Shown: positions 28,211 to 36,177 of the stretch, in pieces
Numbering within the stretch: the first letter of the stretch is position 1
Layout of the letters: the number at the start of each line of letters is the position of its first letter
Assembly (NCBI RefSeq): GCF_004336635.1
Contig: NZ_SJXH01000025.1
Coordinates: forward strand, 1 to 51,001
Reading direction: 5' to 3'
Origin: Acinetobacter sp. ANC 4862
GTDB taxonomy: Bacteria > Pseudomonadota > Gammaproteobacteria > Pseudomonadales > Moraxellaceae
Length of the DNA: 51,001 nucleotides
Notes under the pieces: generated by a model
What the model was told of the DNA's origin: nothing
What the model saw: the letters and a program-made list of their open reading frames with translations, nothing else
The model's database searches: none
Made by a program: the position numbers and the translations under genes

Positions 28211-28726
28211 TTAAAAATCATCATCAAGATCGAAAGAATCATCATCCAAAAAGCGATCTTCAGCTTTGTCGATATCCGCCATGACTTTTTGGAAGAAGCG
28301 TAACTTACGCACTGTGTCGCGCGCTTCCGCCCAATCTTCTTCAGTATAGTCAATTTTGAATTCACGAACCAAGCTGTCAATCCATTGTTGAACTTCTTGT
28401 TTAAGTGAAATCAGGTCTTCGGCAGCGTGAGCTTCATCCAGCTGTTCACGAATTTCTAGCGCAGATTGTAGAAATTCAAAATCGCTGATGGATTGATCTA
28501 GAAGGTGATCTTGTTTTTTTAACGAAAGCAAATATCCTGCACGACTATCAACTTGAGATAAAACTTTAAATGCCTGATTGATTTCACTTGACTTGATCAG
28601 TGCCTGATCTTTGTCTTCAGCTTTATCGGGATGATATTGTTGCTGCAGCTTTAAAAATTCATTTTTTAAAGCTGCTAAATCAATATCGAGTGCTGCAGGA
28701 AGATTGAACAACTCAAAATGATTCAT
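28211..28726 (-). CDS. hscB: Fe-S assembly J-type co-chaperone HscB
   Basis: Co-chaperone that delivers IscU to HscA and stimulates its ATPase. The J domain is at the N terminus (NHFELFNLPAALDIDLAALK) with the HPD motif at residues 32-34. The C-terminal three-helix domain that binds IscU begins around residue 85 (DFEFLQSALEIREQLDEAHA). At 171 residues it matches E. coli HscB. It is separated from iscA by 109 bp holding a strong palindrome at 28780-28810, a larger gap than elsewhere in the operon. Confidence 0.95.
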   Translation of the reverse strand: MNHFELFNLPAALDIDLAALKNEFLKLQQQYHPDKAEDKDQALIKSSEINQAFKVLSQVDSRAGYLLSLKKQDHLLDQSISDFEFLQSALEIREQLDEAHAAEDLISLKQEVQQWIDSLVREFKIDYTEEDWAEARDTVRKLRFFQKVMADIDKAEDRFLDDDSFDLDDDF

Positions 28727-28779
28727 GGGAGATTTGATCCGCGAAAGTTCTATGAAAATAACTGCAAATATAAATGTAA

Positions 28780-28810
28780 TTAAAACAGTGTATTGTACAC
28801 TGTTTTAATT
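28780..28810 (-). promoter_or_regulatory. Perfect hairpin between iscA and hscB
   Basis: ATTAAAACAGTGTA at 28780-28793, centre TTG, TACACTGTTTTAAT at 28797-28810. On the transcribed minus strand it is followed by a mixed A/T stretch rather than a clean T run. It could attenuate or process the isc mRNA between the scaffold genes and the chaperone genes, or act as an operator for an internal promoter. Confidence 0.6.
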
Positions 28811-28835
28811 TTTAAAAGAGGATGAAGGGGATTGA

Positions 28836-29156
28836 TTAAACAGTGAAAGATTCACCGCAACCACATTCACCTTTTTTATTGGGGTTGTTAAATTCGAAGC
28901 CTTCGTTCAAGCCATTTTTCACATAGTCCATTTCTAAACCTTCTAAATAGACACTGCTTTTAGGGTCAACGAAAACCTTAACACCAAACTGTTCAAAAAT
29001 TTGATCATGTGTATCAATTTCATCAACGAATTCGAGTACATAGGCCAAACCAGAACAGCCTGAAGTTTTCACGCCAACGCGAATGCCTTCACCCTTACCG
29101 CGATTTTTTAAGTAATTGCTGATATGAGTTGCAGCATTTTCAGTTAAATGAATCAT
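28836..29156 (-). CDS. iscA: A-type Fe-S cluster carrier IscA
   Basis: Carrier that receives clusters from IscU, especially for [4Fe-4S] targets. The 106 residues hold the three conserved cysteines: one in [14 protein letters not shown] and two in the C-terminal GECGCGESF. The N terminus [16 protein letters not shown] is typical. GGAG lies six bases before the ATG. It follows iscU by 37 bp. Confidence 0.96.
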   Translation of the reverse strand: MIHLTENAATHISNYLKNRGKGEGIRVGVKTSGCSGLAYVLEFVDEIDTHDQIFEQFGVKVFVDPKSSVYLEGLEMDYVKNGLNEGFEFNNPNKKGECGCGESFTV

Positions 29157-29193
29157 GAAAACTCCGTTATTCCTTATTTAAAACTTAAAGCCA

Positions 29194-29580
29194 TTAAGCT
29201 TTAGCTTTTTTGCTGCGGTAGTCTTCAACAGCAGCTTTAATTGCATCTTCAGCAAGTACAGAACAGTGTACTTTCACTGGAGGAAGCGCGAGTTCAGTTG
29301 CAATATCAATGTTTTTGATTGCTTGTGCTTCGTCTAAAGTTTTACCTTTAAGCCATTCAGTTACAAGCGAGCTTGAAGCAATAGCAGATCCACAACCATA
29401 AGTTTTGAAACGTGCCTGTTCAATCACACCATTGTCATCTACTTGGATCTGAAGGCGCATAACATCACCACAAGCGGGTGCACCGACCATACCTGTACCA
29501 ACATTTTCAGCGTTTTTATCTAAAACACCAACATTACGGGGGTTTTCGTAATGATCAATTACTTTTTCACTATAAGCCAT
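29194..29580 (-). CDS. iscU: Fe-S cluster scaffold IscU
   Basis: Scaffold on which [2Fe-2S] clusters are built from sulfur supplied by IscS. At 128 residues it equals E. coli IscU, with the cluster ligands Cys37 (GAPACGDV), the Cys in TYGCGSAIAS and the Cys in VHCSVLAEDA. The HscA-recognition segment reads LPPVKVH, close to the known LPPVK motif. GGAGA precedes the ATG. A hairpin at 29629-29657 lies between it and iscS. Confidence 0.97.
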   Translation of the reverse strand: MAYSEKVIDHYENPRNVGVLDKNAENVGTGMVGAPACGDVMRLQIQVDDNGVIEQARFKTYGCGSAIASSSLVTEWLKGKTLDEAQAIKNIDIATELALPPVKVHCSVLAEDAIKAAVEDYRSKKAKA

Positions 29581-29628
29581 GATGCGTCTCCAAACCTCGG
29601 GGTCAGCCTTGATAAGATTTAATATGGG

Positions 29629-29657
29629 GGCATCTTAAGCAAATTCTATAAGATGCC
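29629..29657 (-). promoter_or_regulatory. Hairpin between iscS and iscU
   Basis: GGCATCTTA at 29629-29637 pairs perfectly with TAAGATGCC at 29649-29657 around an 11-base loop. No T run follows on the minus strand. It may be an mRNA-stability or processing element that sets iscRS expression apart from iscUA. Confidence 0.5.
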
Positions 29658-29666
29658 AAGAATAAA

Positions 29667-30884
29667 TTAGTGTTCAGCCCATTCGACTGTAGACAGATCA
29701 ACACCATCTTTGTACATATCCCAAAGAGGAGAAAGATCACGTAGTTTTTGTACAGCCGCTTTGGTTATTTCAAGTACATGGTCAATATCTTCTTCAGTGG
29801 TATATTTACCGAAGCTGAAACGAATCGAACTGTGCGCAAGCTCATCAGACAAACCTAATGCACGAAGTACATAAGACGGCTCAAGGGTTGCAGATGTACA
29901 TGCAGAACCAGAAGATACAGCAGCATCTTTCAATGCCATCATCAATGATTCGCCTTCTACAAAGTTGAAGCTTACATTTAAGTAGTTTGCAACATTGTAT
30001 TCAGGGTGACCATTTAAGAACACTTGTTCTAAACCCTGTAAGCCGTTCCAGAGTTTGTCACGTAATACACGCAGACGTGTCTGTTCAGCTTCGAGGTTTT
30101 TGCCTGCAAGTTCAAATGCTTCACCCATACCCACGATTTGGTGAGTTGCAAGTGTACCAGAGCGCATACCACGTTCATGACCGCCACCATGCATTTGAGC
30201 TTTAAGACGAACACGTGGGCTACGACGTACGAACAGTGCACCAATACCTTTAGGGCCATAAATTTTATGAGCAGAGAAACTCATTAAATCGATTTTCATG
30301 GTTGAAAGATCAATTTCAACTTTACCTGCGGCCTGAGCAGCATCAACGTGGAAATAGGTTTTGTTTGCGCGAGTGATTTCACCAATGGCAGCAACATCAG
30401 TCACGGTACCAATTTCGTTGTTCACCATCATCAATGAAACAAGAATGGTATCTGGACGAATCGCAGCTTTAACCATTTCAGGCGTAATTAAACCTGTTTT
30501 TGGTTCTGGCTCAAGATAGGTAATTTCAAAACCTTCTTCTTCGAGTTCACGGCAAGAATCTAAAATTGCTTTATGTTCAATTTTACTGGTAATGATGTGT
30601 TTGCCTTTAGAGGCATAGAATTGCGCAACACCTTTTAGGGCAAGGTTATCTGATTCAGTCGCGCCAGACGTCCACACGATTTCACGTGGATCTGCTTTAA
30701 CCAAGTTGGCAACTTGTTCACGTGCATATTCTACTTTTTCTTCCGCCTGCCACCCGTAAGCATGAGAACGAGATGCAGCATTACCGAAAGTACCATCGAA
30801 TGTTAAGCACTCCATCATACGTTCTGCAACTTGAGGATCTACCGGAGTGGTTGCTGCATAATCAAGATAAATCGGACGTTTCAT
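29667..30884 (-). CDS. iscS: Cysteine desulfurase IscS
   Basis: PLP enzyme that takes sulfur from cysteine for Fe-S clusters and tRNA thiolation. From ATG 30884 it is 405 residues (E. coli 404). [13 protein letters not shown] opens the protein. The PLP lysine is in [16 protein letters not shown], the sulfur-carrying Cys is in [20 protein letters not shown], and the C terminus ends WAEH. The frame stays open upstream into iscR, but the ATG one base after the iscR stop gives the family's normal length and start. It is the second gene of the isc operon. Confidence 0.97.
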   Translation of the reverse strand: MKRPIYLDYAATTPVDPQVAERMMECLTFDGTFGNAASRSHAYGWQAEEKVEYAREQVANLVKADPREIVWTSGATESDNLALKGVAQFYASKGKHIITSKIEHKAILDSCRELEEEGFEITYLEPEPKTGLITPEMVKAAIRPDTILVSLMMVNNEIGTVTDVAAIGEITRANKTYFHVDAAQAAGKVEIDLSTMKIDLMSFSAHKIYGPKGIGALFVRRSPRVRLKAQMHGGGHERGMRSGTLATHQIVGMGEAFELAGKNLEAEQTRLRVLRDKLWNGLQGLEQVFLNGHPEYNVANYLNVSFNFVEGESLMMALKDAAVSSGSACTSATLEPSYVLRALGLSDELAHSSIRFSFGKYTTEEDIDHVLEITKAAVQKLRDLSPLWDMYKDGVDLSTVEWAEH

Positions 30885-30885
30885 G

Positions 30886-31359
30886 TCAAATACCTGTAAC
30901 CGATAAAAGGGCTGAATCAAAACTTGGTGAATTTTGGCGGATTGCAACGGTTTGTACGTTGTCACGTGCTACCAGATCAGCAAGCGTAATTTTTGCTAAA
31001 TAATCGGCAATGTGGTGGGAGAGTTCTTGCCATAAATCATGAGTCAAGCACATTGCACCATTTTGGCAGTTGCCTTTATGATCACAACGCGTTGCGTCAA
31101 CTGTTTCGTTTACAGCTTCAATAATTTCTAACACAGTGATTTCTTCAGCGCGACGAGCAAGATGGTAGCCACCGTTGGCACCACGTACACTAGACACTAA
31201 GCCGTGACGCTTTAATTTCGCAAATAACTGCTCAAGATAAGCCACAGAAATAGTTTGACGAGCTGCAATTTCAGCAAGCGTGATCGTTTGTTCAGTTGGC
31301 TGCAAAGCTAAATCAAGTAGAGCAGTCACTGCGTAGCGACCGCGAGTAGTAAGACGCAT
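30886..31359 (-). CDS. iscR: Rrf2-family Fe-S regulator IscR
   Basis: Transcription factor that binds a [2Fe-2S] cluster and represses the isc operon when loaded. From ATG 31359 it is 157 residues. The winged helix opens with [18 protein letters not shown] and continues [20 protein letters not shown]. Cluster ligands are the three Cys in [14 protein letters not shown] and the following His. An upstream GTG at 31371 would add four residues, but the family start is the MRLT ATG. Its stop is one base from the iscS ATG. A matching operator lies over its own promoter. Confidence 0.96.
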   Translation of the reverse strand: MRLTTRGRYAVTALLDLALQPTEQTITLAEIAARQTISVAYLEQLFAKLKRHGLVSSVRGANGGYHLARRAEEITVLEIIEAVNETVDATRCDHKGNCQNGAMCLTHDLWQELSHHIADYLAKITLADLVARDNVQTVAIRQNSPSFDSALLSVTGI

Positions 31360-31392
31360 GATTCGATACACATGTTTAGACTAGATGTGTCG

Positions 31393-31425
31393 ATTTTAAG
31401 AATCCTGACTAAAATAGTCAAGTTT
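31393..31425 (-). promoter_or_regulatory. isc operon promoter overlapped by an IscR type 1 site
   Basis: On the minus strand, a -35 TTGACT (31416-31421), a 17-base spacer and a -10 TAAAAT (31393-31398) precede iscR. A 25-bp imperfect palindrome at 31401-31425 has the half-sites CTTGACTA and TAGTCAGG around TTT, matching the E. coli type 1 IscR consensus nearly throughout. The operator covers the -35 box and most of the spacer, so holo-IscR binding should block RNA polymerase. Confidence 0.85.
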
Positions 31426-31471
31426 TTTATGAGGCTTTAAATTGTTTTGTTTTATAGGAAAAATTGTATAT

Positions 31472-32119
31472 TTATCCAAGCCATAAATTATACACTAATA
31501 ACGCGATCAAAAGCACGGTGATTACAATAAACACGATATTAATTCTTTTCTGCTTTTGTTGAATGCGACGAATACGATTTTGGTATTGCTTCACTTCAAC
31601 TTCCAGGCTATTTATTTTTGAGCGTTGCGAGTCGATTTTTTCTAAAAGAGGGACAATCCGTTTTTTAGAGGCAATAATATCTTGCTCATCAGTGGGTTCC
31701 GTTAACCACTGTTTCCAGTCTGACAAAACTTTTGGAAAGCTAAAAAGTAAAGCTAAATCGCGAAATTCATCTTTTAGCGTCAGGTCGCCATCGATACGCA
31801 TTTTTTTGATACTGCGACGGTTAGCAAACACAAAGACTTTAATTAAATCCATGAGGGTGGTGCGGATATCCAGATCAACCGCTTGCTCTGGTGCTTTGGT
31901 GTCAAATAAAACCCCGTGTTCAGTAAATTGAACGTAAAAATCAAAATACGGCAAATAGCTATTAATTTTAATCGCAACATTTTGATCTATAAATTTTTTA
32001 GCCTGTAAACCAATGACGCGATCATGCTTCAAAATAAGGGTAAAAATTGTTTCAAGAACAATCATAGCCATTGTGAGCAACAAATGCGGTTGATTTGGAC
32101 TTTGCTGCGATTCACTCAT
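31472..32119 (-). CDS. SCP2/UbiJ-like domain protein with C-terminal coiled coil and membrane anchor
   Basis: A 215-residue protein. The N-terminal 140 residues resemble the sterol-carrier-2 fold of UbiJ: a hydrophobic first helix, YFDFYVQFTEHGVLFD, VDLDIRTTLMDLIKVF and MRIDGDLTLKDEFRDLALLF, where UbiJ has the same GD block. Residues about 150-190 are charged and heptad-like (KINSLEVEVKQYQNRIRRIQQ). One membrane helix follows (FIVITVLLIALLVYNLWLG) at the extreme C terminus. UbiJ helps assemble the ubiquinone-synthesis complex by binding lipid intermediates; a similar lipid role is possible but unproven. AAGGATT precedes the ATG. It lies upstream of the isc promoter and is divergent from the phasin gene. 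Confidence 0.65.
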   Translation of the reverse strand: MSESQQSPNQPHLLLTMAMIVLETIFTLILKHDRVIGLQAKKFIDQNVAIKINSYLPYFDFYVQFTEHGVLFDTKAPEQAVDLDIRTTLMDLIKVFVFANRRSIKKMRIDGDLTLKDEFRDLALLFSFPKVLSDWKQWLTEPTDEQDIIASKKRIVPLLEKIDSQRSKINSLEVEVKQYQNRIRRIQQKQKRINIVFIVITVLLIALLVYNLWLG

Positions 32120-32311
32120 AAAACTTAATCCTTACCTGAAATAGAGCATCCTGGCTCGTAAAGTATGTTTCAGGACTTTAAACCAGATACATAATAATCT
32201 TGCTTTGTAGAACAGTTTAGCAAATCTATCAAGTATTTAATTTGCTATTATCAGTGTATTTTATGGATAAATATGTTTGGTCGTACATAAAACAATCAGG
32301 AGAAAGAATGA

Positions 32312-32779
32312 ATGGATAAACAGATAAAAGATCAGGACAATGAACAAAAGCCAGCGGAAAATACTGATAAAAAAAAGAATAAATCGCGTGATGGGCGAAA
32401 ATCAGGGCTAGATTTTCGTAAATATACCCAACAGATCTGGCTTGCCGGTTTAGGTGCTTTTTCACGTGCAGAAGAAGAAGGAAATAAGCTATTTGATTCT
32501 TTAGTTAAAGTGGGAGAAGAACTGGAGTCTAAAACCACGGAAATCGCTGACCAAACCGTAGAAAAGGTGTCAGAGAAGGCCAAAGAATCAGTGACCGATA
32601 CCAAAGATAAAGTTGAGAAGCTAATCGACCATAGTGTGAACCATTCTTTAAACCGAATTGGTTTGGTCACGGTAAAAGATATTCAGCATTTAGAAAGTCT
32701 CATATTACAACTACATAGCAAGGTCGATTCTTTGGTTGAAGAAAATAAGTCATTAAAAGCGCAAATTGTAAAAAAATGA
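32312..32779 (+). CDS. Phasin-family protein (PhaI/PhaF type, polyhydroxyalkanoate granule-associated)
   Basis: A 155-residue protein. A Lys/Glu-rich, charged N terminus precedes the phasin core FRKYTQQIWLAGLGAFSRAE with EEGNKLFDSLVKVGEELESK. Long amphipathic helices (residues 70-110) and a leucine-zipper-like end follow (IQHLESLILQLHSKVDSLVE). Phasins coat PHA granules; related proteins also act as general stress or membrane-associated proteins where no PHA is made. AGGAGA lies eight bases before ATG 32312. A nearby ATG at 32308 stops at once. No pha synthesis genes are in the window. Confidence 0.85.
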   Translation: MDKQIKDQDNEQKPAENTDKKKNKSRDGRKSGLDFRKYTQQIWLAGLGAFSRAEEEGNKLFDSLVKVGEELESKTTEIADQTVEKVSEKAKESVTDTKDKVEKLIDHSVNHSLNRIGLVTVKDIQHLESLILQLHSKVDSLVEENKSLKAQIVKK

Positions 32780-32852
32780 AACAATTTTGCTTTTTATGCA
32801 TTTTTCAACAATTTTTTTCGCATTTATTTTGCAGAAATCGATATCCAGAGTA

Positions 32853-32882
32853 TTGCGTTTTGCCCTAAAGCATTGCTATAAA
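32853..32882 (+). promoter_or_regulatory. Putative hupB promoter
   Basis: TTGCGT at 32853-32858, an 18-base spacer, then TATAAA at 32877-32882, giving a 5-prime leader of about 50 bases before the hupB ATG. Based on consensus only. Confidence 0.5.
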
Positions 32883-32937
32883 GGTGTTATGGAATCCTTA
32901 GACCTTAAATAAACGATATTAAGAGGACGTAATCTTC

Positions 32938-33210
32938 ATGAATAAATCAGAATTAATCGATGCAATTGCAGAGAAAGGGGGATTGTCTAAGACTGATGCA
33001 GGTAAAGCCTTAGATGCGACAATTGCTTCAATTACTGAAGCACTTAAATCTGGTGATACTGTAACACTTGTTGGTTTTGGTACATTCAACGTAAAAGAAC
33101 GTGCAGCACGTACTGGTCGTAACCCACAGACTGGTGCAGCTTTAGAAATTAAAGCAAGCAAAGTTCCTAGCTTTAAAGCTGGTAAAGGTTTAAAAGATTC
33201 TGTTGCTTAA
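32938..33210 (+). CDS. hupB: DNA-binding protein HU
   Basis: A 90-residue histone-like architectural protein that bends and compacts DNA. The opening [20 protein letters not shown] and the beta-arm region [21 protein letters not shown] (with the conserved Arg-Asn-Pro that intercalates DNA) are diagnostic. [12 protein letters not shown] closes the protein. There is a single HU chain here. GAGGA lies ten bases upstream of the ATG. It precedes ppiD, as in E. coli where hupB-ppiD follows lon, but lon is not present here. Confidence 0.97.
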   Translation: MNKSELIDAIAEKGGLSKTDAGKALDATIASITEALKSGDTVTLVGFGTFNVKERAARTGRNPQTGAALEIKASKVPSFKAGKGLKDSVA

Positions 33211-33227
33211 TCTTTTTTAAAGCCAAT

Positions 33228-33255
33228 AAACGCGCCGCTTAGGCGCGTTTTTTTA
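33228..33255 (+). terminator. Intrinsic terminator of hupB
   Basis: AAACGCGCC at 33228-33236 pairs with GGCGCGTTT at 33242-33250, followed by T to 33254. It should largely separate hupB from ppiD transcription. Confidence 0.92.
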
Positions 33256-33341
33256 TTAATATGCCGATTTTCGGTTTGAACTCATTCATTCATTGGGGGT
33301 TTTCGGGTAAAATCCCTCACAAATAAAATATTGGAATACTT

Positions 33342-35210
33342 ATGGAATCTTTTCGTAAAGTTATTAAGGGTTGGTTGGGCAAAGCACTGCTCATTTTGTT
33401 TTTGACCCCTTTAGCGCTTGTAGGTATTGAAGGATATTTTAGTGGCGGGAAGTCAGAAGACACAGCAAAATTAGTCAATGGCCAAGAAATTTCTAAAAAA
33501 GAACTAGAAACACTGACCAAATCATTTAAAGAACAATACTTGGCTTATGCCAATGGTGATGAAACTTTATTGAATCAATCTTTTATTCAAAATAAAGCGA
33601 TGGATACCCTGGTTGCTCGTACTTTGTTATTGCAGCAAGCTGAAGATTTGGGTATTTCATTAAGTGATGCACAGATTGAGCAAATGGTTGCCCAACAACC
33701 TAACTTTCAAGAAAACGGTAAATTTTCGGAAAGCTTGTATGCCAACTATTTGCGTTCAGTGGGCATGACCAGTCAAGCTTTAATTGCGAATTTGCGTCAA
33801 GACCATGCCTTAAAAATGTTGACCTCAACATTTATGGATTATGCTTTGGTCAGCAAACTGGATATTGAACAAATTGCGAACTTGCAAACTGAACAACGTA
33901 CCTTGCATCTTGCAAGCATCAAACTTGATGATTATAAGAAAAATGTAAAAGTAACGGCTCAAGAAGTTGCTGCTTATTACAACAAACATCAAAATGCCTT
34001 TAAGCAGGTTGCAAGTGTTGATGTGGATTATGTGGTATTAACGCCTGCCAATGTTGCGCCGGCGAATACGCAAGTGACAGAAACAGAATTGCAGCAAGCC
34101 TATGCAACATATGTAGAGGCGCAAAAGAAAGATGCTAAACCATTAGTGAAGCATATTTTAATTGCAGCAGATACGCGTTCAGATGCGAAAGCGAAGAAAT
34201 TAGCCAATGATGTGGCAGCGAAAATTAAAGCAGGCATGACCTTTGCTCAAGCTGCTGCACAATATTCAGATGATACCGAATCTAAAGCCAAAGGTGGTGT
34301 GATCGACGCATATGCCAAAGGTGTATTTGGTGATGCATTTGACCAGGCTGTGGATTCATTAAAGTCAGCGCAAGTATCTGCTCCAGTTAAAACCCAATAT
34401 GGCTATCACTTAATTGAAACAGAAGCGGCTTCGGTTAAGCTTCCATCATTTGAAACTGAAAAACCACGTTTGCTGGCTGAATTGCAAAAGAATAAATCTG
34501 CCAATGCCTTTTCAGATACTGTGAATAGTTTAAATGAAATGGTTGTTGGTACTGATGCACTTGATGTTGTTGCACAAGAAGTGAAGGGTGTAACCGTTCA
34601 ATCAATCAAGGGCATGACTTTAGCGACTCAACATCCTGTACTTAGCGATGCAAATGTAAAAGTTAAGCTATTTAATGATGATGTGAAAAATGGTGACCGT
34701 AATGCATCAAGCAGTATCCAGTTAGCAAATGGTGATACAGTTTGGGTGAAAGTGCGTAATTACCACGCGGCTGGTGCGCAAACTTTGGCAGAAGCAACAC
34801 CTCGTGTAAAAGCTAAACTCATTGAGCAAAAAGCAATTGATGCTGCCAAAGCAAAAATTCAAACTGCATTAAATAGCTTTAAATCACAACCTGCTGCAAC
34901 TGTTTTGGCGCAAAGCAACATCGCATTTGAAAGTGCAGGTGTATTTACCCGTTCACAAGGTCTGAAACGTGAGATTGAGCGTGCAGCATTTAGTGTTCCA
35001 GCACCGAAAGCGGGTATGTGGTCAGTGACTACAGCTTCATTGCCAAATGAGTTGGTGGTTGTGGCAGTGTCTAATGTAAATAAGACAACGTCTAATGCTT
35101 TAACTGATGAGCAGTTGAATGAATTGTCTAAGTTGTACCAACAGCTTCGTGGTCAACAAGAATTGGATGATTACACTCAATATCTTAAGTCGCATGCGAA
35201 AATTAAATAA
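33342..35210 (+). CDS. ppiD: Periplasmic peptidyl-prolyl isomerase / chaperone PpiD (SurA_N, parvulin)
   Basis: A 622-residue inner-membrane-anchored chaperone for exported proteins near the Sec translocon; E. coli PpiD has 623. The N terminus MESFRKVIKGWLGKALLILF carries a single membrane helix (about 12-32). The SurA-N-like chaperone domain follows (VNGQEISKKELETLTKSF), with a parvulin domain around residues 265-360 (KPLVKHILIAADTRSDAKAK and FGDAFDQAVDSLKSAQVSAP, then TQYGYHLIETE). PpiD parvulin domains are often catalytically weak. A terminator follows at 35224-35253. Confidence 0.93.
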   Translation: MESFRKVIKGWLGKALLILFLTPLALVGIEGYFSGGKSEDTAKLVNGQEISKKELETLTKSFKEQYLAYANGDETLLNQSFIQNKAMDTLVARTLLLQQAEDLGISLSDAQIEQMVAQQPNFQENGKFSESLYANYLRSVGMTSQALIANLRQDHALKMLTSTFMDYALVSKLDIEQIANLQTEQRTLHLASIKLDDYKKNVKVTAQEVAAYYNKHQNAFKQVASVDVDYVVLTPANVAPANTQVTETELQQAYATYVEAQKKDAKPLVKHILIAADTRSDAKAKKLANDVAAKIKAGMTFAQAAAQYSDDTESKAKGGVIDAYAKGVFGDAFDQAVDSLKSAQVSAPVKTQYGYHLIETEAASVKLPSFETEKPRLLAELQKNKSANAFSDTVNSLNEMVVGTDALDVVAQEVKGVTVQSIKGMTLATQHPVLSDANVKVKLFNDDVKNGDRNASSSIQLANGDTVWVKVRNYHAAGAQTLAEATPRVKAKLIEQKAIDAAKAKIQTALNSFKSQPAATVLAQSNIAFESAGVFTRSQGLKREIERAAFSVPAPKAGMWSVTTASLPNELVVVAVSNVNKTTSNALTDEQLNELSKLYQQLRGQQELDDYTQYLKSHAKIK

Positions 35211-35223
35211 TTTCCTATGAAAT

Positions 35224-35253
35224 AAAAAAACCTGCATTAATGCAGGTTTTTTT
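35224..35253. terminator. Bidirectional terminator between ppiD and the DUF2797 gene
   Basis: AAAAAAACCTGCATT at 35224-35238 is the exact inverted repeat of AATGCAGGTTTTTTT at 35239-35253. Confidence 0.92.
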
Positions 35254-35270
35254 ATGAGTTAAATAAAATT

Positions 35271-36143
35271 TTATTCAGTGCGTAGCTTAAGTTCATAGCC
35301 TGAGTATTTGCGAATATTAATCACCCCGGTATCCAGGATCAGGTATTGACCTTTAATCCCGAATAATTTGCCGCGAATAACGGGAGTCTTATCCAGATTA
35401 TGCGATTTGATTTTCTCAGGATATTCATCGACTGGATAAACAAACTCACGTGGCAATTCGCTTTCCATGATTTCAACAGTTTCATTGAATTCAAGGTTTT
35501 GATTGAATTCCTCACGAATGGTTTGAATTTTCGGGGCAAATTCTTCAATCAGTTGCTCACGAACTTCAATCAAATCTAATGGCTCAGCTTCACCTTTCAG
35601 CAGTTTTCGCCAATCGGTTTTGTCTGCGACCTGTGTCCCAAACATGATTTCCAGTTGACCTGATAGACGGCGTGAACCCACTTTCATAATGGGTAGCGCT
35701 TGGGTTGCACCTTGATCGAGCCAGCGGGTAGGCATTTGTCCCTGACGGGTGATGCCCACTTTTAAAGCACTGGAATTGGCAAGGTATACAATATGCGGCT
35801 GGAAACAGACTTCATGCGCAAAACTATCTTCACGACACGTACCTAAGTGATAGTGACAAGTTTCTGGCTTCATGATGCACATGTCACATGAAGCTTTGGT
35901 TTTGAAGCATTTGTAGCAGTGACCTTGTGAGTATGATTTTGGAGTTTTACTTCCACAAGAAACACAATAAATATTGCCGGTCCACTCAATTTCGACTTCT
36001 TGTCCTAAACTAAATGGCAGATCAATTTCAGCGCGATCTAGCACAAATTTATATTCTACATTTGCCTTACGGGTCTGTTGATCAGTTACAATAGGGTCCT
36101 TTAGACCTGCATGCATTTTATGGCAAATGCCTTGTAGTTCCAT
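35271..36143 (-). CDS. DUF2797 domain protein with zinc-ribbon-like cysteines
   Basis: From ATG 36143 the protein is 290 residues; GAGAG lies eight bases upstream. An N-terminal beta domain is followed by CVSCGSKTPKSYSQGHCYKCF and then CDMCIMKPETCHYH and GTCREDSF, a run of paired Cys/His residues that should bind zinc. The segment VYLANSSALKVGITR with RWLDQGATQALPIM resembles a GIY-YIG-like core. Function is unknown. The start codon lies 34 bp from the divergent neighbour's start, so the two probably share a compact bidirectional promoter. The frame stays open 27 codons further upstream into that neighbour, which I reject. Confidence 0.8.
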   Translation of the reverse strand: MELQGICHKMHAGLKDPIVTDQQTRKANVEYKFVLDRAEIDLPFSLGQEVEIEWTGNIYCVSCGSKTPKSYSQGHCYKCFKTKASCDMCIMKPETCHYHLGTCREDSFAHEVCFQPHIVYLANSSALKVGITRQGQMPTRWLDQGATQALPIMKVGSRRLSGQLEIMFGTQVADKTDWRKLLKGEAEPLDLIEVREQLIEEFAPKIQTIREEFNQNLEFNETVEIMESELPREFVYPVDEYPEKIKSHNLDKTPVIRGKLFGIKGQYLILDTGVINIRKYSGYELKLRTE

Positions 36144-36177
36144 GAAGAATACTCTCTCAAATAATAAGGATGCAGTT

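Noticed and set aside
29667..30965. Longer iscS reading frame starting upstream inside iscR
   Set aside because: The extra 27 residues overlap the iscR coding region and do not match the family; ATG 30884 gives the normal 405-residue protein.
32229..32465. Minus-strand 78-residue frame overlapping the phasin start
   Set aside because: It covers the phasin ribosome site and start, has no Shine-Dalgarno and no recognisable features.
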